The notes under the pieces are model-generated. The model made no database searches, was not told the DNA's origin, and saw only the letters and a list, made by a program, of their open reading frames with translations. Below, piece after piece: positions 21,349-34,300 of a stretch of DNA of 64,000 nt. This DNA comes from Diospyros lotus. Its lineage: Eukaryota > Streptophyta > Magnoliopsida > Ericales > Ebenaceae. The stretch lies in NCBI RefSeq assembly GCF_014633365.1, contig NC_068340.1:22113879-22177878 (forward strand), written 5' to 3'. How positions within the stretch are numbered: position 1 is the first letter of the stretch; each line of letters opens with the position of its first letter. Both the position numbers and the translations under genes were made by a program.

Positions 21349-23778
21349 TATAATGACCCGGATTACTCACACAACAAACCAACAACTGAAAGGTTAGACT
21401 ATGTTTCAACAGGAAACGCCCTAAGTGGGCATTAGGCTTCGTCCTTCCCTTTGCTCCACTCGAGGAATCAATCCCAAACTTAAAAGGAAGCACAACGGAA
21501 CGAGACCCGAAACTCGAGTGAGCTTCACCGTTATTCAACTTGCCTCACAACAAGCCAAAAGTGACACATGTACAAAACTAGCACATCAAACTTTGCTAAG
21601 TACTGAAAATTTATGGGAACATACCTTTTCGATCCTTACCTGATCTGAAACTCGACTTCACCAACTAAAGCCATATATATCAAGTAATCTCACAATCACC
21701 CATCACACCATAATGATTACAACAACTAGATACATCTAGCGCACAACAACATTTACATTCAATCACATGAATACATATATGATTATATACCACATACAAA
21801 CTCAAATGACAACGCTAGTCGCCACATCATCCTCCCGACGCCATCCCTGCTTACATCTAGGCTCGCAACATCTATAACATGAGGTAAAACCTCATGAGTC
21901 ATGAAAACATCAGTAAGGCTGCAAATGCATAAGTACATAAAGCATGAGAGAGCATGTAATGCAAAAATGCAATGAAAAATTGGTAGTTTTTCATGTCCTC
22001 ATAACCTCCATAGTTTAAGGCATCAACCAACCCTTCCCACACACTAGTCTTCCATATGGCCAGAGGTACACTAGAACTCATATCATGCAAGTGTTAATCA
22101 TTACATACAACTCATAAAGAAAAATATTTACAAATGCATGCAAGACTACCACTGTTGGGGTCATCCCTTACCTGGCTCGAAGCTTTTTCTTTGTCACGGG
22201 CAAGAACGCTAGCTCAAACTTTCGAACTCTTCTAGGATCACCGCCTCCTTGGTAGACCCTAGATGCAATCACCACACCCAACAACAGAAATTAAATCAGG
22301 GTCTATGATTTTATTATTCACCGCAAAAAAAACCATCCACCAACAACTTCCAACTAACCCCAACCAAGGGTTTAATCCAACCAACACTATTCACATATTC
22401 CCACATAATGTAAATACCCTAAAAGAAATAAATTCAATTACCTCAAGCAATCCGGAGGAGAAATCCGGCCAAACACCCACACTAGAGTAGCCTCCTGAGC
22501 TTCCACCTTGCGCTCAAAATCCCAATTCCAAGTCTCAAGCACATTCCTCAAGCCCCAAAATAATTTTTAGAATTTTTTTCCTATTTTTTGGAATTTTCTT
22601 ACTATTTTTCCTATTGTTTCTCCATTTTTCCTTGTTTTCTAGATTGTCTTTATTTTTATTTCTTTCTTTTTATTTTTTTTTCTTCTTCTTCTTCTTCTTC
22701 TCCCGCGCATCTGCTTCTTCCTTGCGCGCGCTACCTGCGTGCACCAGCATCGACCACCCCTGGCCTCCGCCGCCGCTTGCCTCTGGCCGGCACTACTCAC
22801 CACAGCTACTGCTGCCACCACGGGGAACTGTTGCGACCTACCTCGGCCTACGAGCACAGCATTGCCACTGATTGCCTCCAGCGCAGCTCATGCCGCCCAG
22901 CAGCCTCCGGTTATCGACGCCGTTGCCTGGTCACCGTGACCACCGCCATTGGCCACTCCATGCCGATGCAACCCTGACTAGCCACCTCCGCGTGCTCCAC
23001 CGCTGGTCTACCGTTGCTACTATTCTACCTCGCTTCGGCCATGGCCACCATCGCCACTGGCTTTTTCTTCTAGCCACTGGCCATCTCTACCGCTACTGAA
23101 CGCGGCCTCCAGCCAGCATCATCAGCTCCCATCTCTTACGATCTTTCTTATTCTCTCAATCAGGGCCGGACCTTCCATGAGGCCGGTGAGGCAACTGCCT
23201 CAGGGCCCATGAAAAATAATGCATTTGGGGGCCCATAAATTGGAACCCCCCTTTATGGTAAAGGCCCAGCCGCCCAGCCCAACCACCCACAGTTTTCCCC
23301 CTCCCCCTCGAAGCTTCGCGCTCTCCCCTGCCCTTCTCGCCCTCTCGCTCTCGCTTTCGCTGCCCTCTCTTGCTCAGTTGCTCTGTAAGTCCCTTCGTCC
23401 GTCATCCTCATCCTCGCCTCGCGCCTCGCCTTCGCCGTCAGTGGCTCACCCTCGCTCTCGCCTTTCGCTGCCTCTTTTTTCTTTCGGCTTTCGCTGCTCC
23501 ATCAGTCCGTCGAATCGTCTCCCTTTGCCCTCGCTTTCTCGCCTCTTGCTGCGCCTGCTCGGTCAGCGTCGGCGGTCGCTCGCCCTCGTGGCAGGTCACC
23601 AGTGGCTCGTTGCCTCGCTCTCAGTCGACAGTCGCTCCAGCCGCTGGCCCTCCAGATTCAGTCGGCATCGGCGGTCCTTGAAGTAGATTTGCTTCTCCAG
23701 AAGAATACAGATCTACTTAGCTTAGCTTCATTGCTTCAACTTTCACTTTCACTAGTTAGTTTCTCTTTCACGAATCAT

Positions 23779-23884
23779 TTTCATTTTGTTTCGTTTGTGA
23801 TACATTGGAGATTTGGATTATTTGATAGCTGATTCATTTCGTTTCGTTTGTGATACATTGGAGATTTGGATTATTTGATAGCTG
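23779..23884 (+). repeat. 53-bp tandem duplication in the hAT leader
   Basis: Two nearly identical copies (about 23779-23831 and 23832-23884) share tgatacattggagatttgg and the following attatttgatagctg. They lie in the non-coding 5' part of the transposon. Confidence 0.75.
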
Positions 23885-24166
23885 CCTATGTCTATTTTAT
23901 TGATGTTGGCTAACTTGGCTTTATTGGTGTTGCAAAAGAAAATTTAATTTTATTGTTGTCTTTATTTTGTTTATATACGTGATAATTGTTTTATTCTTAG
24001 AAATTGTAATTAGAGTCTAGAGATGCTTGGTTCATTTTATTCTTCTTATTATTACAAGTTTAGATAAAAATTAAGTTTAACATTATTATTGCTTAAGTGT
24101 GTCGTGTAATGTCATAATATTTTTTTCCTTTTGACTTTTGTTAGGTTTAAGCAATAGTCACAAATC

Positions 24167-26633
24167 ATGCCTCCTAAACATATGTTTGGAGCTCAAAAAA
24201 GAAAAAGGAAACAGAGGGAAGAAGTATTAGTTCAATATCAAGCTGGTGATATGTTTAAATACTTTAATAGCAACAAAGTAACATAGAGAGAAGAAATAGT
24301 TGAAAACTTGGGTGAAACTTCAGTAGAGGAACAAGAAACTTGGAATGATAATGTCAATGACCAAGGAGACTTAGTTGATGAATTGAATGAAGACAAAGAT
24401 GATCACGTTGATGTCAATGAATTAAAATTAAACGAGAAAGAAGAAGACAATGTTCAACATAAAGATTTATTGATTAATTTTTATGATCCAGGGTGTTGGG
24501 ATAAAATTGACTAAAATATGAGAGATTTGTTAGTAGAGAGGGGTCCAAAAAGAGTTGATGGAGTCTTGTTTCCTAAAGATAGTAGTGGTAGGCATTTTGA
24601 ATTATCACAATATAAGCAAGTATTGCTCAATGGAGAAACAAATGACAGGAGATGGCTAGTATATTCAGTTCATTTGGACAAGGTTTTTTGCTTTTGCTGT
24701 AAGTTGTTCAAGACTCAAAAAAACAATGAGTAAAATTGGTCCATTGGGAAATGAAGGATACAGAGATTGGCATAATATGGGCTGGGGCCTTAAAAATCAT
24801 GAAGTAAGTAAGGAGCATATAGATTGCATGACTAGTTGGATTGAATTAGAAACAAGACTGAGTAAAAATAAGACAATTGATCAAAGTGTGCAGATTGAAA
24901 TCAATAAAGAAAGAGAACACTGGAAACAAGTGTTGAAGAGGATAATAGCTGTTGTGCAAAGATTGGCAAAAAATAACTTGGCATTTCGAGGAGATTGTGA
25001 GAAGCTTTATGTGGAAAACAATGGTCTTTTTTTGCAAATGATTGAAATGATTGCTGAATTTGATCCGATTATGAAAGAGCACATTCGACGTATTCAAGCA
25101 CATGAGACTCATTATACATATTTGGGCCCCAAAATTCAAAATGAATTGATACAAATGTTGGCAAATGAGGTAAAAAGTTCAATTCTTAGAAAAGTTAAAC
25201 AAGTAAAATATTTTTTGGTCATATTAGATTGTATGCCAGATGCTAGTCATGAGGAGCAAATGTCTCTTGTAATACGATGTGTGGATTATTCAGCAAACTC
25301 TGTAATGGTAGAAGAATATTGGGTAGAATTTTTGAAGGTTGATGATACATCAGGGCTTGGACTTTTTACTGAGCTTAAAAATATGTTGACCAATCTTGAG
25401 CTGGACATTGATGATATAAGAGGTCAGGGGTATGACAATGGATCTAATACGAAAGGGAAGCATAAAGGTGTACAGACAAGATTACTTGAAATAAATCCGA
25501 GGGCTTTTTATACTCCATGTGGTTGTCATAGTCTTAATTTGACTTTATGTGATATGGCAAATTGTTGTCCTAAAGCTATGTCATTTTTTGGAGTGATACA
25601 ACGCATCTATACATTGTTTTCTTCATCTACCAAGTGATGGAAAATTTTCAAAGATCATGTGAAAGGTCTTACACTTAAGCCATTATCACAAACACGTTGG
25701 GAAAGTCATGTTGAAAGTGTGAGGCCTATAAAAGAGCAAACTGCACAAATAATAGATGCTTTATTTGACTTGGTAGATACTAGTGAAGATCCTAAAACAA
25801 AGAGCGAAGCTGAGTCCTTAGCAACACATGAACTTCAGAATTTTGAGTTCTTGCTTGGCATGGTAATTTGGTACAAGTTGTTGCATGCAATCAACACTGT
25901 AAGTAAATTCCTTCAAGCTGAAAATATGGATATTGATGTTGCTATCAGTCTTTTAGAAGGACTTCTTTTGTTTCTTGATGACTATAGAGAATCTGGGTTT
26001 GATAAGGCCATGGTTGAAGCGAAACAAATAGCAAATGAAATGGGAGTTAAAGCTGTATTTCGAGAAAAACACATGATTCGAAGAAAGAAACAATTTGATG
26101 AGGATGGCAGTGATGAGATAACACAATCAGCAGAAGATTCTTTTAGAGTAAATTATTTCCTCTTCATAATTGATCGAGCTCGTTCTTCATTTCAAACTAG
26201 ATTTGAACAATTTAAAAAATATGAGGAAACATTTGGATTTCTGTTTAATTTGGAGAGGTTGAAGTGTGCTGATAATGATACTTTATTGGAGTCTTGTAAG
26301 AATCTTGAAAAATCCTTAACGCGTAATGGTCATTCTGATATTGATGGAGATGATTTGTTTTTGGAGTTGACAATCTTAAAATACTCTTTACCTAAAGAAA
26401 CAAAAAAAGCAATTGATGTGGTGAACTATTTGAAGAGAATGGATGGGTGTTTCCTAAATGCTTGTGTAGCGTACAAAATTTTGTTAACTATACCAGTTAC
26501 AGTTGCATCTGCAGAAAGAAGTTTTTCCAAGTTGAAATTGATCAAGATTTATCTTCGCTCAACTATGTCACAAGACAGATTGAATGGATTGGCCATGTTG
26601 TCTATTGAGAAAAAAAATCCTAGAATAGCTTGA
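24167..26633 (+). pseudogene. hAT transposase (TTF-type zinc finger, DUF4371, hAT dimerisation), broken
   Basis: The frame starts MPPKHMFGAQKRKRK at 24167. A basic start and an acidic stretch lead to a TTF-type zinc-finger region (VYSVHLDKVFCFCCKLF, about 24658-24708), then DUF4371-type core motifs VILDCMPD (about 25219-25242) and GQGYDNGSN (about 25423-25449). The C-terminal hAT dimerisation region, TVASAERSFSKLKLIK, is at about 26500-26550. Breaks: TAG at 24284, TAA at 24512, a +1 frame change in the A-run near 24717-24726, and TGA at 25635. Everything else stays open, so the decay is fairly recent. The family resembles plant ZMYM1-like proteins derived from Tip100-type transposases. The last stop is at 26631-26633. 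Confidence 0.88.
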
Positions 26634-27568
26634 TTATGTAAACTTGATTGATATTTTTGCCTCCAAAACTGCAAGGAGAGTAGTTTTTAATTGATAATTT
26701 AGAAAATTTTCAATTTTATTCTTTGATATGGTATAAATATTTATTTATTTATTTTATATTTTATTATAAAAAAAATAAAATTTAAATGTACTCTATGATT
26801 CGGGGGCCCATTTTTACATTTCGCCTCAGGGCCCCAAAATCTCAGGTACGGCACTGCTCTCAATCTCCCGAGCTTTGGCTCTCGGCCATGAGCTCTCACG
26901 AGCGCTCTCTCTCTGTTTCTCATATTTCAAAAATGGGAGCAAACTTGGCCCCCAATCCACGCGTGTACATATATATATAATACATATATATTACACATTA
27001 ATCCCCTCATAAATCCTTAATTCCACTTAAGGAACTTATTAATTGCACTTGGGGATGGATTTTTACAATAGCACTTGGATTCTCCCAAGGTTTAAATTAA
27101 TCACATCAAGCCACTTAAATTCTTGATTTCTCTGATAATTAATAACCGATATTTACTCGATAGAGCCAAATTCGTTCTTGTGCCTGCACAAGACCTTTAT
27201 TCCACCGAAAACGCTTTAGGGTTGCCTCACTCACAAAATCGAACCACCCCTAGGGTCCCCTCAACTTCCTAGAGGTCTCCTACACCCATTTGGTACCGAC
27301 ACCCATTCGGACTTATACAAAAATTATTCCAAAAATTATTTCTGATCAGACTGCTTCCAGTGTCATTAGCCTCACCTTGAGACGCTCGCCAATCTAATGC
27401 CCTCTCCCTTGGACATCCAAGTCGTGGGGCATTCCCTAACGTCGATTAGGCAAATTTTTATTAATTAATTTCTCGAAATCGATCTTTGGCTTCCCGAACC
27501 ACCCGAGGTCCTTTTAAAATAACTGGAAATCATATCTTTTCCATCACCATGTAATACCAAGTATTACA

Positions 27569-28204
27569 GGCGTCAACAAGTAGACACAATAGACAGTGAA
27601 TAGATGTGGCGGCGACAATGAACAGATGCAGCGAACGATGAATAGACCCGACGATAGAAGGTGAATAGTCGCGGTGGCATCTTCGAAAGTGATAGGGTTT
27701 GTGTATTTGATTTTGGGAAAATATTTATTGATTTGTGTATTTGATTATTGATATTGTGTATTTGCTTATTTGATTATTGATTTGTGTATTTGAAGAAAAA
27801 TTCAAAAAATTAAGCATGATGATTTTTTTTTTTATAAGTAAGAATGATAATAAATTAGGTTGTGATTTGAAGTAACAAATGATTTAATTTAAGAAAGAAT
27901 ATATGCATACGAAGACTTTCCTAGTATCAGATGTGATGAGATAATAAAAAAACACAAAAAATTAGTTTTTAAAATAGTAGTTATTGGATTAAGATGATCA
28001 ATTCTTTACCTCTTGGGTTATCCATGCCTGAGGGCTAGTAAACCACCAGTAAACCTGAGAAGTTTCCCATTAATCTTTGTCTAATATAATAAAAAGTAAG
28101 TACATTAATTTATTTCAAATCGATTATTTACCATATTGTTCCCACAAATGCCTCACAAGATCATTTTGGAGTTAAATATGAGTTTGTTTGTCTCGAATTT
28201 AATA
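27569..28204. other. Intergenic DNA right of the solo LTR
   Basis: No gene is visible. A short imperfect repeat of tttgtgtatttgattattga-like units lies at about 27690-27800. The left end continues the target sequence interrupted by the solo LTR. Confidence 0.5.
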
Positions 28205-31200
28205 GTGAACCTATATAAACTCCATAATTTCATTTGTGTGATTGCGAGACAATTCAATTGTTAGAGTGCCAGCAACTGTATCATAACTGAAATCCATATC
28301 TTCATGAATTGTATCACATTCATTTTCAACTATAATATTGTGCAATACTATACAGGTTGTCATTATATCTTTGAATGTTTCAACATCCCAAAAATGTGAC
28401 AATTCATGTATTATTGCAAATTGTGATTGTATGACTCCAAGTGCTCGTTCAACATCGTTTCTAGAGGACTCTTGTTGTACAACAAAAAAATTCTTCTTAT
28501 TCCCTTAAGAAGATGGAATGGCTTTGACAAAAGTAAGCCACAAGAGATATATACCATAGGCAAGATAATATCCCAGAGTATTTTCATGTCCATTGATGGT
28601 ATATTTTACTTCAAAACCATGACCTTCTGCCAATTCTGAGAATACATGGGATATATCTAACACTTAAATTAGTCAATTTAACTTAAATCGATTGAAGTTG
28701 GCTATAATTTTGGCCTTTGATCCTAGGTCGATTGCACTTTTGATTGAAGTTGTGCATATGGTTGTTAGACAACTTAGGTCGATTGAAGTCCAACGGACTT
28801 CTCTATTTGTTTTTGTTTTCTTCATCTTTTTTTGTTGCTTATTCAAAAATATATTCAAATATGTTAAGCTCAAGGGTAAGAAAATAAGATTTTAATGATA
28901 ACAAAAATATTTTTTATGACATAAATATAGTTTATCAACTCCTATGATGTAAGATGTGTTTTTCATGTCTATGTATCTTAAGTTGACTAATGTTTAAGCC
29001 TAAGTTGACTGAAATTAGGTAGAATGTTTATATCTTATCATATGCAAGTTCAATAGACCTAAATATAATTTAAGTTAATCGAAGATGATTAGAATCTTGG
29101 TCTCTTATCTTAGGTCGACCTAGCTTTCGACCGAAGTCCAATGGTCGCCTCTGATAGCATTGTTTTCTACATTTCTTTTGTTGCACTCTCAAAGTTATAT
29201 TTGTACAAAAAAAATTTCATCTTATACCTTAAAATCATATTTTGATTTCCTCGCGCAAAAAGTAAAATATATTTTTGAAGAAAATGTGTTTTGACTTCAC
29301 TTTTGCAAATCTTAATTTTCTTATCTCTAACTCACATGATCTTTTTGTTTCCAAAGGCTTATGGCTAATTTTGATATCAAGTTATCTTAAGGCTTTATTT
29401 GATTGGCTTTTTGTTCAATATATTTTTCTGATATATTTGTAAACTAAGATACCAACAGATGCTGATATGCTTCAGTTGCAGGCTGTAAAAGCCAAAGAAT
29501 TTTTTAATTTCAAAATTGATCTTTATCCCTCTTTGTAATAGCTAGTTCTCTGAAGATGTCTATATATATATATATATATATATAGGGTGAGTGTGGAGGC
29601 TAAGATACATAAAACGAATTGTTGGTAAAGCATTCAAACAAAAGTGAGAAAGCTCAAGTACTAGAAGTGTGTTGGCTAATGGAATTCTCAATATTAGTGA
29701 CTTGTTTGAAATTCTCTCTAATTATAAGTTTGTTGTTTTTACTCACTTGTTGTGTGAGGGGATTATATTTACTAGTTGTGTGCTAGTAGTTCTTGCTTAG
29801 ATAAGGAATTGTATGTTGGTTTTAGTTCCAATTAAAATCTAGTATTATATTTTTCCTAGTGGTACCCTCAAACTCAATCTTGAGAGAGAAAACTAGGCTC
29901 TTAAGAGCCGAACCTTTCTCGTATTCTTTGTGGTTCTTTGATTTTGTTGTTCTTATTTATACTGCAATCATCATTTAACAAGGTCACAATTTAAGAGTTT
30001 TCAACAAGAGTTTAAATTTATAAATTTTCGAAAAACCCAATTCACCCCCTTCTTGGGTGTTTTTCTGAGCAATAAAATAGATGTTTCTCTTTTTACTTTT
30101 AAAATTTGATAAGTATATCTTTTCCTCATGCAAAAAGTAAAATATCTTTTTGAAAAAAATGTGGTTTGACTTTAGATCTATTCACTTTTGCAAATTTTGA
30201 TTTCCTTATCTCTAACTCCTATGAACTTTTTGTCTAAAAGAAGCTTGTGTTTAATTTTGATATCAAGTTGTCTCCTCAACTTTCTCTAATTGATTTTTGT
30301 CCAAAGCATTTTTTTATGTGCTTATAAGCAAAGATACCTACAAATGCTGGATTATATCAATTTGAGTCTGAAAAGTCTGAAGATTTTTTTTTTAATTTCA
30401 AAATTATTTTTTGCCTTTCTTTGGAACAATTAGTTTTCTGGAAGATGTATATTTATAGGATAAGTCTAGAGGTTCACGATAGATAGAACAAACTAATTGG
30501 AAGAGTATCCAAGCAAGAGTGAGAAAATTCAAAAAACTGGAAGTGTGCTAATTGGTGGAATTCTCAAAAGTTGTGACTTATTTGATTTGTCTTTATTTGT
30601 AAATTTGTGATTTTTACTCACTCGTTGTGTGAGAGATTTGTATTTGCTAAAACGTGCTAGTGGTTCTTGTTTAGTTCAAATTAAAAGCTAGTTATATTTC
30701 ACCTAGTAAAACCTCAAGCACAATCTTAACATAGATGACTAGGCTTTTAAAATATTGAATCTCTATAAAAAATTCTCGTGTTATTTGTGGTTGCTTGATT
30801 TTATTTTTGTTCTTATTCCTATTACAATCACTAATTATTAAGATCATAATTTAAGATTTTTCAATAAGAGCCAAAATCGTAATTTTTTTAAAAATCCAAT
30901 TCATCCCTCATTTTGGATATATTTCTAGGCAACTAATAATATATATTTGGTTGTATTAAATATTGCTCGTCAAATACTTCAACTACTACTTTCACGAATC
31001 TCTTCAAATTTTTTATTGTTATACTTTCGCCAATCCTAACATATCCATCCATAGCATCTGCAGGTGATTCATATGTAAGCATCCTTAATGCAGTTGTAAT
31101 TTTTTGGAGTGAAAATAGTCCAGGAACTCCTATGGTATCAAATCTTTAAACAGAGTATTGATCACGTGATTCAATTATCTCTTGAATTCATAAAAATAAT

Positions 31201-31340
31201 TATTGACGCATACGAAATCTTCTAGGAAATAATTGTGGTGGATATGTAAGAGAATTAACAAATAATCACAATAAAACCTCTATTGACCTTCAACTTTATT
31301 GCGATTGATGACACGGTAGTTCATCACGGATCTACTGTGA
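28205..31340 (-). pseudogene. PIF/Harbinger transposase, split and broken
   Basis: Two parts lie on the minus strand. The N-terminal part (about 31330-30950) shows GVPGLFSLQKITTALRM and SPADAMDGYVRIGES, with stops near 31210 and 31145. The C-terminal part (about 28660-28205) shows YTINGHENTLGYYLAYGIY, then NKKNFFVVQQESSRNDVERA and CIVLHNIIVENE, with a stop near 28505. These match the DDE_Tnp_4 transposases of plant PIF/Harbinger elements. Roughly 85 residues that should join the two parts, including the first catalytic Asp region, are missing and replaced by 2.3 kb of LTR-like sequence. Terminal inverted repeats were not found. Confidence 0.75.
28665..30950 (+). repeat. Tandem LTR-like direct repeats inserted in the Harbinger remnant
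   Basis: The segment 29240-30070 is repeated in diverged form at about 30085-30950. Shared landmarks are the caaaaagtaaaatat word, the atttttgatatcaagtt word, a TATA-rich site, the tcactTGTTGTGTGAG-like region and the final cccaattca(c/t)cc word. That last word also ends the LTR-like unit at 5057. The left extra part (28680-29240) has repeated ttaggtcga words. The whole looks like two solo LTRs, or an LTR plus a partial copy, of a large Copia family. Confidence 0.5.
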
Positions 31341-34300
31341 TATGATACAAAGTCATGATTCCTAGATTAAAAATAGTGTTCAACTAAAACTGCAGTAATA
31401 GCCTTCTCATTTTCATCGTTTTTAAATTCTTCATGGATCATTCGAAGAAACATACAGAAGTTGATGTTTTAGATTTGTGGGTTGTAATTTTTTTAACTAA
31501 ATGTATCATTTATTTATAATTGTTGGAATATGGTAGAAATATGACTATTAGAATATAGTCATTAGAATATGATTGTTGAAATTTTAGTCTTAGCATATTA
31601 AAATTTTAAATTTATTATCATATAATTATTTCAAAAAAAATTATCAAATAATTTTATTTAAGAATATAAGTAAATTGATTTTAAAAATTATTAAATAATA
31701 TTAAAATTTAATGCAATAATATTTATTATTAAATTATAAAATAAAAATTAAATTTTATAGTAGTGCAAATTATAGGTAAGGTAAAAAAATAGAATTGAAG
31801 TTTATAAATAAATAAATGAAATAGGTGAAGGAATCCGTGTAGACATGTGTAGCAGAATTTTAAAATTTTATTCACGGATTCTCTTAGAAGACCGACTTTT
31901 AGGGAATAGATTATGGAGGAAAGTTAAGACGTTACATTTTGTAGCGCAAGTCATCGAAGAATAATGATTGTCTCTAGTTCCACAAACACTCAGCCTCTAA
32001 TGTGTTACCACATGAATAGCACTTGAAACCACAACAGGACCGATTTTCCTAGGGTATCATGGAATGCTAGCTCAATAGGAGGATGAAATTTAAAGAGAAA
32101 ATGGCACACCTTATATATGGTCAAGAGTCTCACTCTTTTCTAGGGTTTTTTTTTTTTTCTCTTTTTCATTTTCTAAATTTGCCTCTCAACAAGAGTATAA
32201 ATAGATCCTTGATGAAACCCTAACTTGTGTTGGTTTAAACCCATGTGCGTGGCTCCTCTTCCATTGGGCTTTGTTTTATTTAAATGTTTTAAATTAGTCA
32301 TTTATAATCCATATTAAACTCTTAATCGAACCCATTAATTCTATGTAAGTGGTAAATAAGATCAACTAATAATTTGGTCAAATAATTCACCAAACCCTAA
32401 AATATACTTATTATACCTTAATTAATGTTAGAAAAATGTCGAGGATCGAGTTAGTCCCAAACTAATCTAAAGTTCACTAAACTTTTAATATTTTTAGTAA
32501 ATTTTAATATTTATAATATTTTTTACATTTAATATTTAAATTTAACATTTATTTAAACTAATAAAAATGATTACATCAACAAATTTCTCAAATATAGTGA
32601 ATTACTCGCCTCCATTAGCATTACCCTATTAACAAAATGAAGAAGATTAATCATTATAAAGAAAAAAAATATTAGGTTGCATTTTTTGAGTTTCGATTTT
32701 TAGTTTTAAGTTTAATTTTTTTTTATTTTTTATTTTAATAGTTTGGTTTTAGAAAATAGAAAACGTGTTATGTTTGAAATTTTGAGAATAATTTATTAAT
32801 GACATTTTATTCAATAAATTTGATTATTCAATAAATTAGCACTATTTAATGTTAATATATTATTAAGAAATATATACATTTTAAAGTTAGTGAATCTTGT
32901 AATATTTTTTTTGTTATAAAAATAAAACACGAATAAATAAATAAATTGTCTCCTCTTTTTCGTGTTTTGATTGTTTTGGCTGACAACATATAAAGTAATT
33001 TTTTTATTTTTAAAAATATATTTTTTAAAAATAATAAAATAAATATATTTTTATTATTTTAAAAAATTAAAAATAATTCAGAGAACGGTTTCTTAATTAT
33101 TGAGAAATTAATATTGGATAAGAGCTTAAGTAAGTCATCACTCACTTTCATGATACATGGGCATGGGCCAAGTCTTGATGCCATAAATGAACACACTTAA
33201 CAAAATAATACAAGTTGGTAAGAAAAGTCACCCCCAATTATAATTCAAGATCGCTCAAAGATAAACCATATTTAAGTTGCCCTCAAAGGTTGAACGAGTC
33301 ACAAGCTTACATTAACTTCTTCTTTTCTTCTTCTTCTTCTTAATTAGTCAATGGTCAAATTTATTTGGGGTGATTTTATGGATAGATTTTTGTCTAATTA
33401 ATTATATGTATTTTGTAAGTTATTTGATATATACAAAAAAATAATAATAATTATAGATTCTAATTGATTATAATTAAAACAAAGTAACCAATTCCACTTG
33501 TGAATAGTCATGTCCCTAATACCAAGACACCAAGCCCTTATGTTCTCAATTATTACATGAATGATTTGGTGATTCTTTATCATATAGTTAGAGATGAAGT
33601 GTGACAAATATTGTTACAAGAGTCAAATAATTAATATAGAAATACAACTATATGCATTTATTTATATTTTAGTGTGAGCTCTTCAAAAGTATAATGTTTA
33701 GAGATAAAAGAAAAACAAAAATATATGTATCTCTTTGTTTTTATAAAATTATTGCATTTACTTATTTAGTATATTAGATATTGATGGCCACCCTTGTTAA
33801 AGACTATAAATAAATTTTATGACTACTTTTGAATTGAAGTTTGCATAAATTATATTAACTACCTTCACGTTTTTTAAAATGATACAAATCTCCTTTATAT
33901 CTAACAAAATTTAAAAATTGATCATTTTACTCTTATATTTAAATTCTTTTTTATTCTTTCTCTCTTATCTTTCTTTCTCCCTTCCTTTCTCCTTATCTCT
34001 CTTCTTCATCTCCCGTCATCCCAAACCTATGACTCTTTTTTCTTTCTTCATTCCCTTTCATATTTTTTTCTCATGTCTTCTCTTTCTCCTTTGTCTAATA
34101 GGTAAAACTTGAATGGTTTATCAAACCATCTTGAAGTTTTCAATCAAAACTCAAATCGAGATAATTTAGTTTTGGGTTTAAGATTCGACTCAAATTTGGG
34201 CTTGGGTTCTATTTGAACTTTTGATTAGAACCCTATTTGATTTGTTGAAATCAACATGGATTAGATTGATGGCGAGAATACAATAGAGATAGAGTAGTCG

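Larger units (their letters stand above)
23161..26856 (+). mobile_element. hAT-superfamily DNA transposon (Tip100-like), 3696 bp
   Basis: The ends are inverted repeats: left CAGGGCCGGACCT, right read inward CAGTGCCGTACCT, 11 of 13 identical. Subterminal GGGGGCCC and CTCAGGGCCC words occur at both ends. A perfect 8-bp target duplication CTCTCAAT flanks it (23153-23160 and 26857-26864). It encodes a broken zinc-finger hAT transposase. It is inserted in the solo LTR 21349-27568 and is therefore younger than that LTR. Confidence 0.93.
21349..27568 (-). mobile_element. Solo LTR of a large LTR retrotransposon (about 2.5 kb), split by an hAT transposon
   Basis: On the minus strand the unit starts TGTAATACTTGG (at 27568) and ends GGGTCATTATA (at 21349). 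It is flanked by a perfect 5-bp repeat GGCGT (21344-21348 and 27569-27573). Removing the 3.7-kb hAT insertion and its 8-bp duplication leaves about 2516 bp, with no gag or pol. This fits a solo LTR left by recombination between two LTRs of a big Gypsy-type element. The TG..TA ends suggest one terminal base change from TG..CA. Small frames such as 22588-22977 inside it are low-complexity and not genes. Confidence 0.75.

Noticed and set aside
22588..23686. Open frames of 129, 155 and 103 codons
   Set aside because: They are Ser-, Pro- and Arg-rich by-products of CT-rich and GC-rich sequence within the solo LTR and the hAT leader.
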